Source of the DNA: JAJDTT01 sp022827025
GTDB taxonomy: Bacteria; Acidobacteriota; UBA6911; RPQK01; JAJDTT01
NCBI GenBank assembly: GCA_965203535.1
Contig: OZ241897.1
Span: forward strand, 558,001-622,000
Length of the DNA: 64,000 bases
Reading direction: 5' to 3'
The translations under genes were made by a program, and so were the position numbers. The notes beneath the pieces were generated by a model. It saw nothing but the letters and a program-made list of their open reading frames with translations, was not told the origin of the DNA and did not search any database. The first letter of the stretch is position 1; each line of letters opens with the position of its first letter. Below are positions 55,705-64,000 of this stretch, in pieces.

Positions 55705-57047
55705 GCGCTCCCGCCGAGGCCAATCAGAGAGGCTACTGGGGCTCGGGGCTCGGTTTCGTCCTGGCTGTGGTCGGTTCCGCCATCGGGCTCGGCAATATCT
55801 GGCGGTTCCCCACCGAGGCGGGGCAGAACGGAGGAGGCGCCTTCGTTCTGGTCTACGTGATCGCCACCTTTCTGATCGGCGTGCCCGTCATGCTGGCCGA
55901 ACTGGCGTTGGGACGGAAGACGCAGCGAAATCCGGTCGGGGCCTACCGTAGCCTGGCTCCGGGAAGCGGCTGGGCACTGGCCGGAGGGCTCGGCGTCCTC
56001 ACCGGCTTGATCATCCTGAGCTTTTACAGCGTGGTCGCGGGCTGGACGCTCAAGTACACCTGGATCGCCGTCACCGGCTCCCTCCACGGCGCGACGCCGG
56101 AAACCATCAGCGCGACCTTCACGAATTTCATCCGCGACCCGTGGGCGGTCCTCACCTGCCACCTCCTCTTCATGGTCATCACCATCCGGATTGTCCTGGG
56201 GGGCGTTCAGCGTGGGATCGAAAGGGCCGCCAAGATCCTCATGCCCGTGCTGTTCGGTCTGCTCCTCCTGCTGGTGGTCCGTTCATTGACGCTTCCGGGA
56301 GCCTCCGAGGGCCTCAGCTTCTACCTCAAGCCCGATTTCGCAAAGCTGGACGCCGTGGTGGTCCTCAAGGCCGTGAGTCAGGCGTTCTTCTCGCTGAGCC
56401 TGGGAATGGGGGCGATCATCACCTACGGAAGCTACCTCTCCCCGAAGCATGACCTCGTGTCCAGTGCTTTGACCGTGAGCTTCTTCGACTTTTTCATCGC
56501 GTTCCTGGCCGGCCTGGCCATCTTTCCGGCACTCTTTTCCGTGCCGGGTCTGGCCCCCGACGTGGGACCGGGATTGATCTTCGTCGTGCTCCCCAACATC
56601 TTCAATGCCATCCCCCTGGGGAATTTGTTCGGAGCAGCCTTTTTCATCCTGCTGGCCATCGCAGCGCTCACCTCCGCCATCTCCATGTTGGAGGTGGTCG
56701 TGGCGTTCGCCATCGATGAACTCGGGTGGAACCGCCGCCGGGCGGCAATCGCTGCCGGCAGCGTGATCTTCCTCTTGGGAATCCCGAGTGCGTTGGGAAA
56801 CGGCGCCGTTCCGTTCTTTTCCGGAACCCTCGACTTCGCCAACCAGGTTTTCGGAGGCATGGCGTTGGTCGTGGGCGCTCTGCTGGTGAGCCTGTTCGTA
56901 GGCTGGAAGTGGGGCGTCGGGAACGCCGTCGAAGAGCTGGAACGGGGCCGCGGGCCGTTCCGCTTGAGAACGGTCTGGGGCTTCCTGATCCGGTTCGTCT
57001 GTCCCCTGGCCATCCTCACGATCCTCTTTCAACTGCTCAGGGGATGA
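55701..57047 (+). CDS. Sodium-dependent transporter of the NSS/SNF family
   Basis: 448 aa, about 11 membrane helices in the LeuT arrangement. The first helix shows GSGLGFVLAVVGSAIGLGNI and WRFPTEAGQNGGGAFVLVY, the sodium and substrate unwound site; later SLGMGAIITYGSYL is typical of the bacterial group. Imports amino acids or related molecules with sodium; the substrate is unknown. Translationally coupled to accC (ATGA overlap), though functionally unrelated. Confidence 0.95.
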   Translation: MSAPAEANQRGYWGSGLGFVLAVVGSAIGLGNIWRFPTEAGQNGGGAFVLVYVIATFLIGVPVMLAELALGRKTQRNPVGAYRSLAPGSGWALAGGLGVLTGLIILSFYSVVAGWTLKYTWIAVTGSLHGATPETISATFTNFIRDPWAVLTCHLLFMVITIRIVLGGVQRGIERAAKILMPVLFGLLLLLVVRSLTLPGASEGLSFYLKPDFAKLDAVVVLKAVSQAFFSLSLGMGAIITYGSYLSPKHDLVSSALTVSFFDFFIAFLAGLAIFPALFSVPGLAPDVGPGLIFVVLPNIFNAIPLGNLFGAAFFILLAIAALTSAISMLEVVVAFAIDELGWNRRRAAIAAGSVIFLLGIPSALGNGAVPFFSGTLDFANQVFGGMALVVGALLVSLFVGWKWGVGNAVEELERGRGPFRLRTVWGFLIRFVCPLAILTILFQLLRG

Positions 57048-57053
57048 GGCTCC

Positions 57054-57698
57054 ATGCCCAAGCCCCTGCCCGGACCTCTCTACCCCATCACTCACTGCCC
57101 CAACCCGCAGGGCTGGGATCACGTGGACTTTGCCCGCTGCCTGATCCGTTGCGGGATCCGGTTTTTCCAGGTTCGGGACAAGACCCTTCCGGACGGCCGT
57201 CTCTACCGGCAGCTCCTGAAGATCCGGCTCCTGTGCCGGGGGGCGGGAGCCTGCTTCGTGGTCAATGACCGGGTGGACCTGGCTCTGGCGGTCGAGGCCG
57301 ATGGCGTCCATCTGGGTCAGGACGACCTTCCGCCGGCGGCAGCCCGGCGACTCCTGGGAGAGGGAGCGCTCATTGGACTTTCCACCCACAATTGGGACCA
57401 GTTCAGGAGGGGACTGGAGGAGCCGGTCGACTACCTGGCGCTAGGCCCCATTTTCCCCACCCGTACCAAGGAGGATGCGGCTCCTGTCCTGGGCCTGGAG
57501 CTGGTCCGCAAGGCCTCCGGCAGCACCGATCTTCCATTGGTCGCCATCGGCGGGATCTCGGTGGAGAAGGCGCCCGGCGTATGGCAGTCTGGGGCCCGTT
57601 CGGTGGCGGTGGTCTCCGACGTCGCGGGCGCCGAGAGCCCGGAGCGCCGGATTCGAGCCTACCTGGAACGGTCGCGGATACGGATTGGTACGACATGA
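57054..57698 (+). CDS. thiE: Thiamine-phosphate synthase
   Basis: 214 aa (beta/alpha)8 enzyme joining HMP-PP and the thiazole phosphate. FFQVRDKTLPDGRLY, FVVNDRVDLALAVEADGVHL, GQDDLPPAAARRLLG, LALGPIFPTRTKEDAAPVLG and LVAIGGISVEKA are conserved. No riboswitch precedes it. It is 6 nt after the symporter and overlaps the next gene by 4 nt. Confidence 0.95.
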   Translation: MPKPLPGPLYPITHCPNPQGWDHVDFARCLIRCGIRFFQVRDKTLPDGRLYRQLLKIRLLCRGAGACFVVNDRVDLALAVEADGVHLGQDDLPPAAARRLLGEGALIGLSTHNWDQFRRGLEEPVDYLALGPIFPTRTKEDAAPVLGLELVRKASGSTDLPLVAIGGISVEKAPGVWQSGARSVAVVSDVAGAESPERRIRAYLERSRIRIGTT

Positions 57699-58309
57699 AC
57701 CTCCTGCTGTTCGAATCGCGGCGAGGCAATGCCCTGCCGGTGCTGGAGCCCCTTCCGAAAGAAGCCTATCGCCGGCAACGGAAGGCGACCTCGCGATGGT
57801 CGCGCCTGCAGGGCCGGGTGCGTTCGACGTACCGCCGATTGGAAGAGCGTTTCGATTACGACGAGAGGCTCTGCTCGGCGCTTCACCATGTTCCCGAACT
57901 GACGGTGCGCCACTCCACCCGCCTGGGCGGAGAGGGCGCGCGGAACCTGCTGCACCGCTTTTTCAAGCGGCAGCGCCTGAAGCATTCCGCCTGGCTCAAG
58001 GTGGACCTGGTCCTCGCCGGTCTGGGCAGCATCCTCACCCCCATTCCCGGCCCCAACGTCTTTTTCTTCTACCCGGCCATCCGGGCATTCGGCCACTACA
58101 CGGCGCTCCGGGGAGTGCGGGACCCTGCCAAGCTGGATCGTTCGTCGTTTGCGCCGGAGCCCCTGATCGATCTGGTTCAGATGAACCTGGAAATTCAGAT
58201 GAACCTGGATCGAATCGATGACATCCGTCCGTTACTGGTCCAACTGGAGCGGCAGTACAACCTGACAGACTTGGAACGGCGCCTTTTTCCCGGTTGGGCC
58301 CGGCGCTGA
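57695..58309 (+). CDS. Conserved hypothetical protein, possibly K+/H+ exchange-related (PF10173-like)
   Basis: 204 aa from ATG 57695, overlapping thiE by 4 nt. Begins NLLLFESRRGNALPVLEPLP. A basic amphipathic stretch (RQRKATSRWSRLQGRVRSTY) is followed by a paired semi-hydrophobic segment around LVLAGLGSILTPIPGPNVFF and FYPAIRAFGHYTALRGVRD. The PGPN-F-F-YP-RA block recalls the mitochondrial K+-H+ exchange-related family; this is from memory and uncertain. The C-terminus is helical (VQMNLEIQMNLDRIDDIRPL). Function unknown. Confidence 0.72.
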   Translation: MNLLLFESRRGNALPVLEPLPKEAYRRQRKATSRWSRLQGRVRSTYRRLEERFDYDERLCSALHHVPELTVRHSTRLGGEGARNLLHRFFKRQRLKHSAWLKVDLVLAGLGSILTPIPGPNVFFFYPAIRAFGHYTALRGVRDPAKLDRSSFAPEPLIDLVQMNLEIQMNLDRIDDIRPLLVQLERQYNLTDLERRLFPGWARR

Positions 58310-58329
58310 CTTCCGGCGGCGAGCCCGGC

Positions 58330-59418
58330 TCAGGATGAAGCCAGATATCCGTCCAACAGGAAATCCCGGCCCAGCCTCCTGACCTGGAGACTCGACACGG
58401 CGAGGGCGTCGGCCAGCCGGTTGACCTGGAGCTCTCCCACCCCCGGAATGCCTGCGCTGCCGAGAATCTTGGGCCCGTAGTAGAAGTGGATTCGCTGGAT
58501 GACGCCCGCCTGCAGGGATGATCCGGCGACCCGGCCGCCCCCCTCCACGATGAGGCTGTTGATGGAATCCCCGCCCAGAGAATCCAGCACCGCCGGCCAG
58601 GAAAGGAACCGTCCTTCCTGCGGGACTCGCACCAGGCGGGCCCTGCCCGCGAGGGGACTGCCGGGCGGACACGGACAACTGTGAAAGATCCATACCGGAT
58701 CGCCTGACTGGAAGAGCCTGGAGTTCGCCGGGGTCCGGAGCCGGGAGTCCAGAACGATCTTCCGGATCCGCTTCCTCAACCTCCACCGCACGTCCAGCGA
58801 CGGATCGTCCGTCAGGACCGTCTCTATTCCCACCAGGACGGCGTCGTAGAGAAAACGGTGACGGTGCACGTGCCGCCTCGCCTTCTCGCCCGTGATCCAC
58901 TTGGAATCCCCTCCCGGCGCGGCGATCCTGCCATCCAGGGTGAGCGCCAGCTTGAGCAGGCAGAAGGGCCTTTGGTGCCGGACGAAGAAGAAGAAGGCTT
59001 CGTTGAGCCGTCGAGCCTCCTCGCCGCACAGTCCCTCGTGGATTCGAATCCCGCGGGAACGAAGGTATTGCACCCCCTTGCCCGCCACTTGGGGGGAAGG
59101 ATCCGTCACGGCCACGAAGACCTCCCGGATCCCGGCTTCGGCGACTCTCTCCATGCAGGGAGGGGTCCGGCCCCAATGAGCACAGGGCTCCAGGGTGACG
59201 TACAGGGTGGCTCCCCGGGCGCGGCGACCGGCCCGGTCCAGGGCGACCACCTCGGCGTGATGCTGTTTCTGATAGAGATGATAGCCTTCGCCCACGATCC
59301 GGCCGTCCCGCACGACCACGGCTCCCACCATGGGGTTGGGACTGACCCGGCCGGCACCTCGCCGGGCAAGTTGGAGTGCGCGGCGCATGAAACGGACGTC
59401 AGCGTCGGAGGCAGACAT
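58330..59418 (-). CDS. ribD: Bifunctional riboflavin biosynthesis deaminase/reductase RibD
   Basis: 362 aa. N-terminal zinc deaminase (HAEVVALDRAGRRARGATLY, TLEPCAHWGRTPPCMERVAE: His, two Cys, catalytic Glu) and C-terminal NADPH reductase (LTLDGRIAAPGGDSKWITGE, SLIVEGGGRVAGSSLQ). Second and third steps of riboflavin synthesis. ATG 59418. Other rib genes are not in the window. Convergent with the preceding hypothetical gene. Confidence 0.97.
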   Translation of the reverse strand: MSASDADVRFMRRALQLARRGAGRVSPNPMVGAVVVRDGRIVGEGYHLYQKQHHAEVVALDRAGRRARGATLYVTLEPCAHWGRTPPCMERVAEAGIREVFVAVTDPSPQVAGKGVQYLRSRGIRIHEGLCGEEARRLNEAFFFFVRHQRPFCLLKLALTLDGRIAAPGGDSKWITGEKARRHVHRHRFLYDAVLVGIETVLTDDPSLDVRWRLRKRIRKIVLDSRLRTPANSRLFQSGDPVWIFHSCPCPPGSPLAGRARLVRVPQEGRFLSWPAVLDSLGGDSINSLIVEGGGRVAGSSLQAGVIQRIHFYYGPKILGSAGIPGVGELQVNRLADALAVSSLQVRRLGRDFLLDGYLASS

Positions 59419-59564
59419 GGGATGGTGTCACCAGTCCTTCATCGTTCGCGCCGGCCTGTGGCCCGCACGGAATGCCGGCCCGGAATCCTCACCGGGTCGC
59501 CGAGTGTATGACGATTCGGATCCGATCCGCTGGCACTGCCGCGTCAGATATCAGACTCTCCCGG

Positions 59565-60842
59565 TCACGCCCCGGACTGGGCATGAGTCTCCGCCAGCGC
59601 CAGGCGGATCCGCAGGGTGTTGATCCTTCTCTGGTCGGCGGCGAGAACCTCGACGCGGATGCCGTTGATATCGGTCGTCTCGCCCGGATGCGGAACCCGG
59701 CCCATCTGGGAGACGACGACGCCGGAAACGGTCGTAAAGTGGGTGACCCCCAGGTTCAGACCCAGAGCCTTCTCCAGGTTCTCGATTTCGGCCGCGCCAC
59801 GGACGATATAGCTCCCGTCCCCCTCGGAGATCAGGTCCACCAACTGCATCTCGTCCTCATCTCGAATCTCGCCCACGATCTCCTCGATCAGGTCCTCGAT
59901 GCTGACCAGTCCGCTGACCGCTCCATGCTCGTTGATGACGATGGCAATGTGCTCGGCGCTCCTTTGCATCTCCCGAAAGAGGTCCGCCACCTTCTTGGTC
60001 TCGGGAACGAACAACGGCGGCGTCATCAGCCGCGTCACCGGTGTATCACCACTCTCCGCGTTGAGATAGGAGAGCAGGTTCCGCACGTAGACGATGCCCA
60101 CGATTTCGTCCAGGCCCTTTCGATAGACCGGAATGCGGGAATGCTTCCGGGAGACGATGAGATCCCGCATCTCGGAGACGGTCGTGGTCTGGGGAGTCGC
60201 CACGACCTGGGTCCGGGGGGTCATGATCTCCTTGACCCGCGTGTTCCCGAACTCCAGCGCCGACAGGATCAGGTCACCCTCCCGGCCCTCGATGATCCCC
60301 TCCTCCTCACCGACGTCCACGTAGGCTTCAAACTCGCCTTCCGTCGTTTCTTCCTCCTGGCCTCCCGGTTCGTCGCCGTTGGCGGACACGCGATCGAAGG
60401 GCTTGAGCAGGGACGCCATGGGACGACTGATCCAGGCCATGAAGGGGTAACACCGGGACAGCACCGGCACCAGCCGCAGAAGAGCCTGTTCCGGGTACCG
60501 GGTCGCCATGATGGGAAGCACCAGCAGCACCAGCACAAAGGTCGACGGAAGCACCAGCAGCGCCCACCATGCGCCCTGAATCGGCCGCAGCTCAAGGAAG
60601 TACCCGGTCGCGAAAACGACCAGCGCGATCTGAAGGCACAGGAGCACGAGGCGTACCGGAAGCAGGAAGCGGCTCCGGTCCGAGGTGATGGTCCCCACGA
60701 GACCCGGTGCCTGAGACGCCCCCCGCATCGAAAGTATCCTGAGAGTCAGGCGGGAGATTCGAATAACGGCGGTCTCAACCACCGAGAGAAAGAGGAGAAT
60801 CAGAAGAGAGAGCGCCAACAACAGGGCGACCGCCCAACTCAA
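59565..60842 (-). CDS. CNNM/CorC-type transporter-associated protein (hemolysin-like, CBS pair)
   Basis: 425 aa. DUF21 membrane domain with 3-4 helices (SWAVALLLALSLLILLFLSV, WALLVLPSTFVLVLLVLPI), then a CBS pair (IMTPRTQVVATPQTTTVSEM, TRLMTPPLFVPETKKVADLF) and the C-terminal CorC_HlyC domain (YIVRGAAEIENLEKALGLNL). Members take part in magnesium/cobalt homeostasis. Start ATG 60842 overlaps ybeY by 4 nt, an association common in bacteria. Confidence 0.94.
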   Translation of the reverse strand: MSWAVALLLALSLLILLFLSVVETAVIRISRLTLRILSMRGASQAPGLVGTITSDRSRFLLPVRLVLLCLQIALVVFATGYFLELRPIQGAWWALLVLPSTFVLVLLVLPIMATRYPEQALLRLVPVLSRCYPFMAWISRPMASLLKPFDRVSANGDEPGGQEEETTEGEFEAYVDVGEEEGIIEGREGDLILSALEFGNTRVKEIMTPRTQVVATPQTTTVSEMRDLIVSRKHSRIPVYRKGLDEIVGIVYVRNLLSYLNAESGDTPVTRLMTPPLFVPETKKVADLFREMQRSAEHIAIVINEHGAVSGLVSIEDLIEEIVGEIRDEDEMQLVDLISEGDGSYIVRGAAEIENLEKALGLNLGVTHFTTVSGVVVSQMGRVPHPGETTDINGIRVEVLAADQRRINTLRIRLALAETHAQSGA

Positions 60843-61252
60843 TGAAGTTGAAACTCCCTTCTCAACTGCACTTCCATTGATTCCATTTCACCTGAGTCGA
60901 CCTCATGGTCATACCCCATGAGATGGAGAAGGCCATGAAGAGCCAACACCTTCAGTTCCGTCTGCAGAACTCCTCGGCGCTGCCGGTCGGCTGTTTCCAC
61001 TGATATCAGGATATCACCCAGGTAGGACTCCTCGCCCATGGGGAATGCGAGCACGTCCGTCGGCTCGGGCACTCCTCGGTAGCGACGATTGTAGTGCCGG
61101 ATTCCGCGGTCGCTGACGAGGACAGTCGAGAACTCCGCCGTGACCCCCAGCCTGTGAGCGAGGCGGACCAGGAACTCCTCGAGACGCCGCGTCTCGACCA
61201 AAACCTTTTTCTGCCTATTGAATACTTGGATGTGGGAGCCGCTCTTCCTCAA
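60839..61252 (-). CDS. ybeY: Endoribonuclease YbeY
   Basis: About 137 aa. rRNA maturation and quality-control RNase. The zinc motif ALHGLLHLMGYDH (H-x3-H-x5-H) is intact, preceded by TDVLAFPMGEESYLGDILIS. The start is uncertain: TTG 61252 is the only common start near the expected N-terminus (SHIQVFNRQKKVL) and would overlap the upstream HD gene by 38 nt; no ribosome site is obvious. A much longer ORF upstream is out-of-frame sequence of the HD gene. Confidence 0.92.
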   Translation of the reverse strand: MRKSGSHIQVFNRQKKVLVETRRLEEFLVRLAHRLGVTAEFSTVLVSDRGIRHYNRRYRGVPEPTDVLAFPMGEESYLGDILISVETADRQRRGVLQTELKVLALHGLLHLMGYDHEVDSGEMESMEVQLRREFQLH

Positions 61253-63608
61253 TACGCTTGTTGAACTCGAATCCGGGGTACTCCACGCGATGGTGATACA
61301 TGCCCCTGAGGACCCGTTCGAAGGCGCTGCCGATCCGGCCCAGTTCCTTGATGGTGACGTCACACTCGTTGAACTGTCCGTCCTCGACGGTGGCCTGGAT
61401 CAAACGGTGGATCATGCTCCGGATCTGTCCCGGCCCCGGATCTTCCAGGGTGCGCGAGGCCGCCTCCACCTGGTCGGCCAACATGAGGATCGCCGCCTCC
61501 CGGCTCTGCGGTTTGGGGCCGGGATAGCGAAACTCGCTCTCGCTGACCTCCATGCCCTTGGCCCGGGCGGCCTCTTTGGCCTTCTCGTAGAAATACTTCA
61601 TGATCCGGGTCCCGTGGTGCTGCGGGATGAGGTCCCGGACCTTGGGAAGCAGCTTGATCTCGTCGGCGATGGCAAGCCCGTCCTTCACGTGACTGCCCAA
61701 GATGAGACTGGACATGCTCGGAGTCAGGTTGTCGTGCTTGTTGCCGCTGTAGATCTGGTTCTCGACGTAGTATTCGGGCGCCTTGAGCTTGCCGATGTCG
61801 TGGTAGTAGGCACCCACCCGAACCAGGAGATTGTTGGCTCCGATGGCTTCGGCTCCAGCCTCGGCCAAGGTTCCGACGGTGATGCTGTGGTGATACGTTC
61901 CCGGGGCTTCCAGGGCCAGACGCCGCAGGACGGGGTTGTTCAGATTCGAGAGCTCGAGCAGGCGAACGTCGGTGGTGATCCGGAAAAAGGACTCCAGGTT
62001 CGGAAGCAGCAGGGAGGCCAACATGGCGGCCAGGACTCCGCTCACGAGTCCGGCGGCCGAACGCAGGGCAAAGAGCAGCCAATCGAACCCCGCCTCCATG
62101 GAAAAAAGCTGGTACCCCAAGGCGATCGCCACGTTCACCAGACCGATGATCAGACCGGCCCGGGTGACGACGGAACGCTCCCGATACTGGTCCAGGGCGT
62201 AGATGGCCGCCAGCGAACCGGCCAGGGTGTAGATGACCATGAGGCCTTCGCCCGTCATGAGTCCGACGAAGACGGCAAAGGTCAGGGCGTAGAAGACGGC
62301 CAGTGGGACGTTGGTCAGTAAAACGGCGATGATGGCGCCGGCCGCCGCGGGCACCACCAGGTAGAAATCCACGGGTTGCTGAAACCTCTCGACTCCGATC
62401 CCCTCCACGACGAAGTCCGCCAGTACCACGAAGACCTTGCAGACCACCAGCGTGCAGATGAGCACCAGCGACAACAGCACATGGTATTTGGGCGCCTCTG
62501 CCTTCCCCTCTCTCGCCCCGACGGCATAGTGGCCCAGAGCGAACAGGAAGAACCCGACCATGATCAGGACCCCGAAGAACTTGCCCGCAACCCGGCGCGG
62601 CTGCTTGATGCCCATGAGACCGTTGAGCAACAAGATTTCCCGGGCTCCGATCTCGTCGCCGCTCCGGACGAGGGTACGGCCCTTGCGGACCTGGATCAGG
62701 ACCTGATCCACTTCTTCGGACGCCAGGTTCTCCAAGTCCCGGGTGGCCCTCTCGTTGAAGCTGACATTGGGAACCACCCAAGTGTCCAGGAAGCTGATGA
62801 CCCGCTTCTTGGACACGCGCCCCACCGCCGTCAACTCGTATTCGTTCTGGCGCAGGACGTCCCGGGCCTGCCCCAGGTCCCGAATCGCGATCCAATCGTC
62901 CAACGGTTCCTGCCGGCCGGTGATGGCATTCTGGAGAATGATTCCCCGGTCCCGATAGAGAAGGAGAATCTGGCGATTGAGAATGACGCCGGGAGATTTC
63001 ATCGATTCCCGGAGTACGGCCAGCATCTGGTTTTCCAGTTCGGAGGAGAAGCCCAGCGCGAGGCAGATCTCCAGCACCTTCCCCTGCGAAAACCGCGGCA
63101 GTGCGTGGCTCAGCTCGGAAAGCAGCTCGGCTTTCGCCCTCCTGGGGAAAGACTGCTTGTCTCCCAATTGGTACCGGGTCCGGACTGCCGAAATTATTCG
63201 CCGGGCATCGGCAAAGGCGCTCTTCAACTCCGATTCCAGACGATGGTTGACGGAGAGATCCAGATCGAAGACGCCGGGGACACCCTGGATGATCTCCCGC
63301 TTCTTCTCATCGGTCTCCTCCGCGTCCACCACCTGGAAGTCGCGGGGCGCTTCGATGGTCCGATCTGCAATGTCGCCCTCTTTGTAGTCGGGAATGGATT
63401 GAAACTGATAACCGGCCAGGACTCCGGCGACCACGACCGAGAGGACCAGGCCGGCCGACAACTGCAGAATCGTCAGTTGGCCCAATATGCTCTGGCGCCA
63501 ATGCTTGAGGCCGAGAAACCGCCTCACCAGCAGGTTTCTCCGGCTGGACCCGCCGACCTTCTTCGGACGGTTTCTATATTCCATGGAAGCGTCCGGGAAC
63601 GGCCGCAT
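61215..63608 (-). CDS. PgpH-type 7TM-HD domain protein (likely cyclic-di-AMP phosphodiesterase)
   Basis: 797 aa. One N-terminal helix (ILQLSAGLVLSVVVAGVLAG), a 7TMR-HDED extracellular domain (EGDIADRTIEAPRDFQVVD), about seven membrane helices (residues about 345-515) and a cytoplasmic HD domain (EAPGTYHHSITVGTLAEAGA, YYHDIGKLKAPEYYVENQ, PQHHGTRIM). By homology it hydrolyses c-di-AMP or a related nucleotide. ATG at 63608 or 63584 both possible. Upstream of ybeY, a known neighbour of this family. Confidence 0.93.
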   Translation of the reverse strand: MRPFPDASMEYRNRPKKVGGSSRRNLLVRRFLGLKHWRQSILGQLTILQLSAGLVLSVVVAGVLAGYQFQSIPDYKEGDIADRTIEAPRDFQVVDAEETDEKKREIIQGVPGVFDLDLSVNHRLESELKSAFADARRIISAVRTRYQLGDKQSFPRRAKAELLSELSHALPRFSQGKVLEICLALGFSSELENQMLAVLRESMKSPGVILNRQILLLYRDRGIILQNAITGRQEPLDDWIAIRDLGQARDVLRQNEYELTAVGRVSKKRVISFLDTWVVPNVSFNERATRDLENLASEEVDQVLIQVRKGRTLVRSGDEIGAREILLLNGLMGIKQPRRVAGKFFGVLIMVGFFLFALGHYAVGAREGKAEAPKYHVLLSLVLICTLVVCKVFVVLADFVVEGIGVERFQQPVDFYLVVPAAAGAIIAVLLTNVPLAVFYALTFAVFVGLMTGEGLMVIYTLAGSLAAIYALDQYRERSVVTRAGLIIGLVNVAIALGYQLFSMEAGFDWLLFALRSAAGLVSGVLAAMLASLLLPNLESFFRITTDVRLLELSNLNNPVLRRLALEAPGTYHHSITVGTLAEAGAEAIGANNLLVRVGAYYHDIGKLKAPEYYVENQIYSGNKHDNLTPSMSSLILGSHVKDGLAIADEIKLLPKVRDLIPQHHGTRIMKYFYEKAKEAARAKGMEVSESEFRYPGPKPQSREAAILMLADQVEAASRTLEDPGPGQIRSMIHRLIQATVEDGQFNECDVTIKELGRIGSAFERVLRGMYHHRVEYPGFEFNKRIEEERLPHPSIQ

Positions 63609-63659
63609 CTCCCCACCCCGGCCTATTCATCCGCCGATTCTCCTCAAGCACAGGCCCGG

Positions 63660-64000
63660 TCAAGGATCGTGGCGTTTGAACAGCAGGCAGGCATTGGTTC
63701 CCCCAAAGCCGAAAGAATTGGACATAGCATACCGAATATCCGCCTTCCGTGCGTGGTGAGGAACATAATCCAGATCGCAGTCCGGGTCGGGGGTCTCCAG
63801 GTTTATGGTGGGAGGAATGACCTGGTCCTTCAGGGTCTGCACCGCGACTCCCCCTTCCAATCCGCCGGCCGCTCCCAGCAGATGGCCGGTCATGGATTTG
63901 GTGGCGCTGACCGCCAGCTTCCGGGCATGATCTCCAAAGACCGTCCTGATCGCCAGAGTCTCGATCCGATCGTTGGGAGGCGTACTGGTTCCGTGGGCGT
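63660..64000 (-). CDS. fabF: 3-oxoacyl-ACP synthase II FabF, 3' part only
   Basis: The C-terminal 113 codons; the gene runs off the right edge. Catalytic histidines appear in NAHGTSTPPNDRIETL and KSMTGHLLGAAGGLEGG, followed by NSFGFGGTNACLLFKRHDP, the usual FabF ending. Elongates fatty acyl-ACP in type II fatty-acid synthesis. Stop 51 nt upstream of the PgpH-type gene's start. Confidence 0.93.
   Translation of the reverse strand, partial: AHGTSTPPNDRIETLAIRTVFGDHARKLAVSATKSMTGHLLGAAGGLEGGVAVQTLKDQVIPPTINLETPDPDCDLDYVPHHARKADIRYAMSNSFGFGGTNACLLFKRHDP

Overview
The window is a 64 kb piece of a GC-rich bacterial chromosome with dense, mostly housekeeping content. RND efflux, a type IV pilus secretin, periplasmic signal peptides and many secreted metallohydrolases point to a diderm. 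The mix of CehA/McbA-type PHP hydrolases, an M81 (MlrC) protein, an M28 peptidase and short dispersed intergenic palindromes would fit an Acidobacteriota-like lineage. That placement is an inference; no rRNA gene is present to confirm it.

Layout. 1-3.4 kb: an RND permease (cut by the left edge) and its membrane-fusion partner. 3.6-13.6 kb: a catabolic or accessory set with two CehA/McbA metallohydrolases, a TSUP anion exporter, an M81 protein, two tandem DapA-type aldolases, an HpcH/HpaI aldolase, a cupin and an SDR dehydrogenase. 13.6-19.4 kb: an 11-unit SEL1 protein, a TPP riboswitch with thiC, and an M28 peptidase. 19.4-26.8 kb: a defence locus (mcrB-mcrC) in which mcrC is split by a 2,465 bp insertion sequence. 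Its transposase carries a DruA-like domain ahead of an IS4-type DDE domain. 26.8-29 kb: thiol peroxidase, a small unknown protein and an MlaF-like ATPase. 29-34.4 kb: a compact, overlapping hisDCBHAF operon led by a TrpR-like (YerC) regulator with a palindrome at its promoter. 34.7-45.6 kb: korAB, trmJ, an unusual radical SAM protein, lepB-carA-carB and a pyruvoyl arginine decarboxylase. 45.7-49.6 kb: rplM-rpsI-rpsB-tsf-pyrH-frr. 49.9-58.3 kb: pilNOPQ, an M24 peptidase, accBC, a sodium symporter, thiE and a small conserved protein. 58.3-64 kb: ribD, a CNNM/CorC protein, ybeY, a PgpH-type 7TM-HD phosphodiesterase and the 3' part of fabF.

The most unusual content is the DruA-transposase IS inside mcrC, with an exact 8 bp target duplication whose removal restores the reading frame. 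Also notable is a dispersed repeat family whose four copies all end in an extended -10-like TGnTAnnnT about 20-45 nt upstream of a start codon, always in the gene's orientation. Other repeat families are spread through the intergenic spaces, and one forms the 3' end of a coding region.
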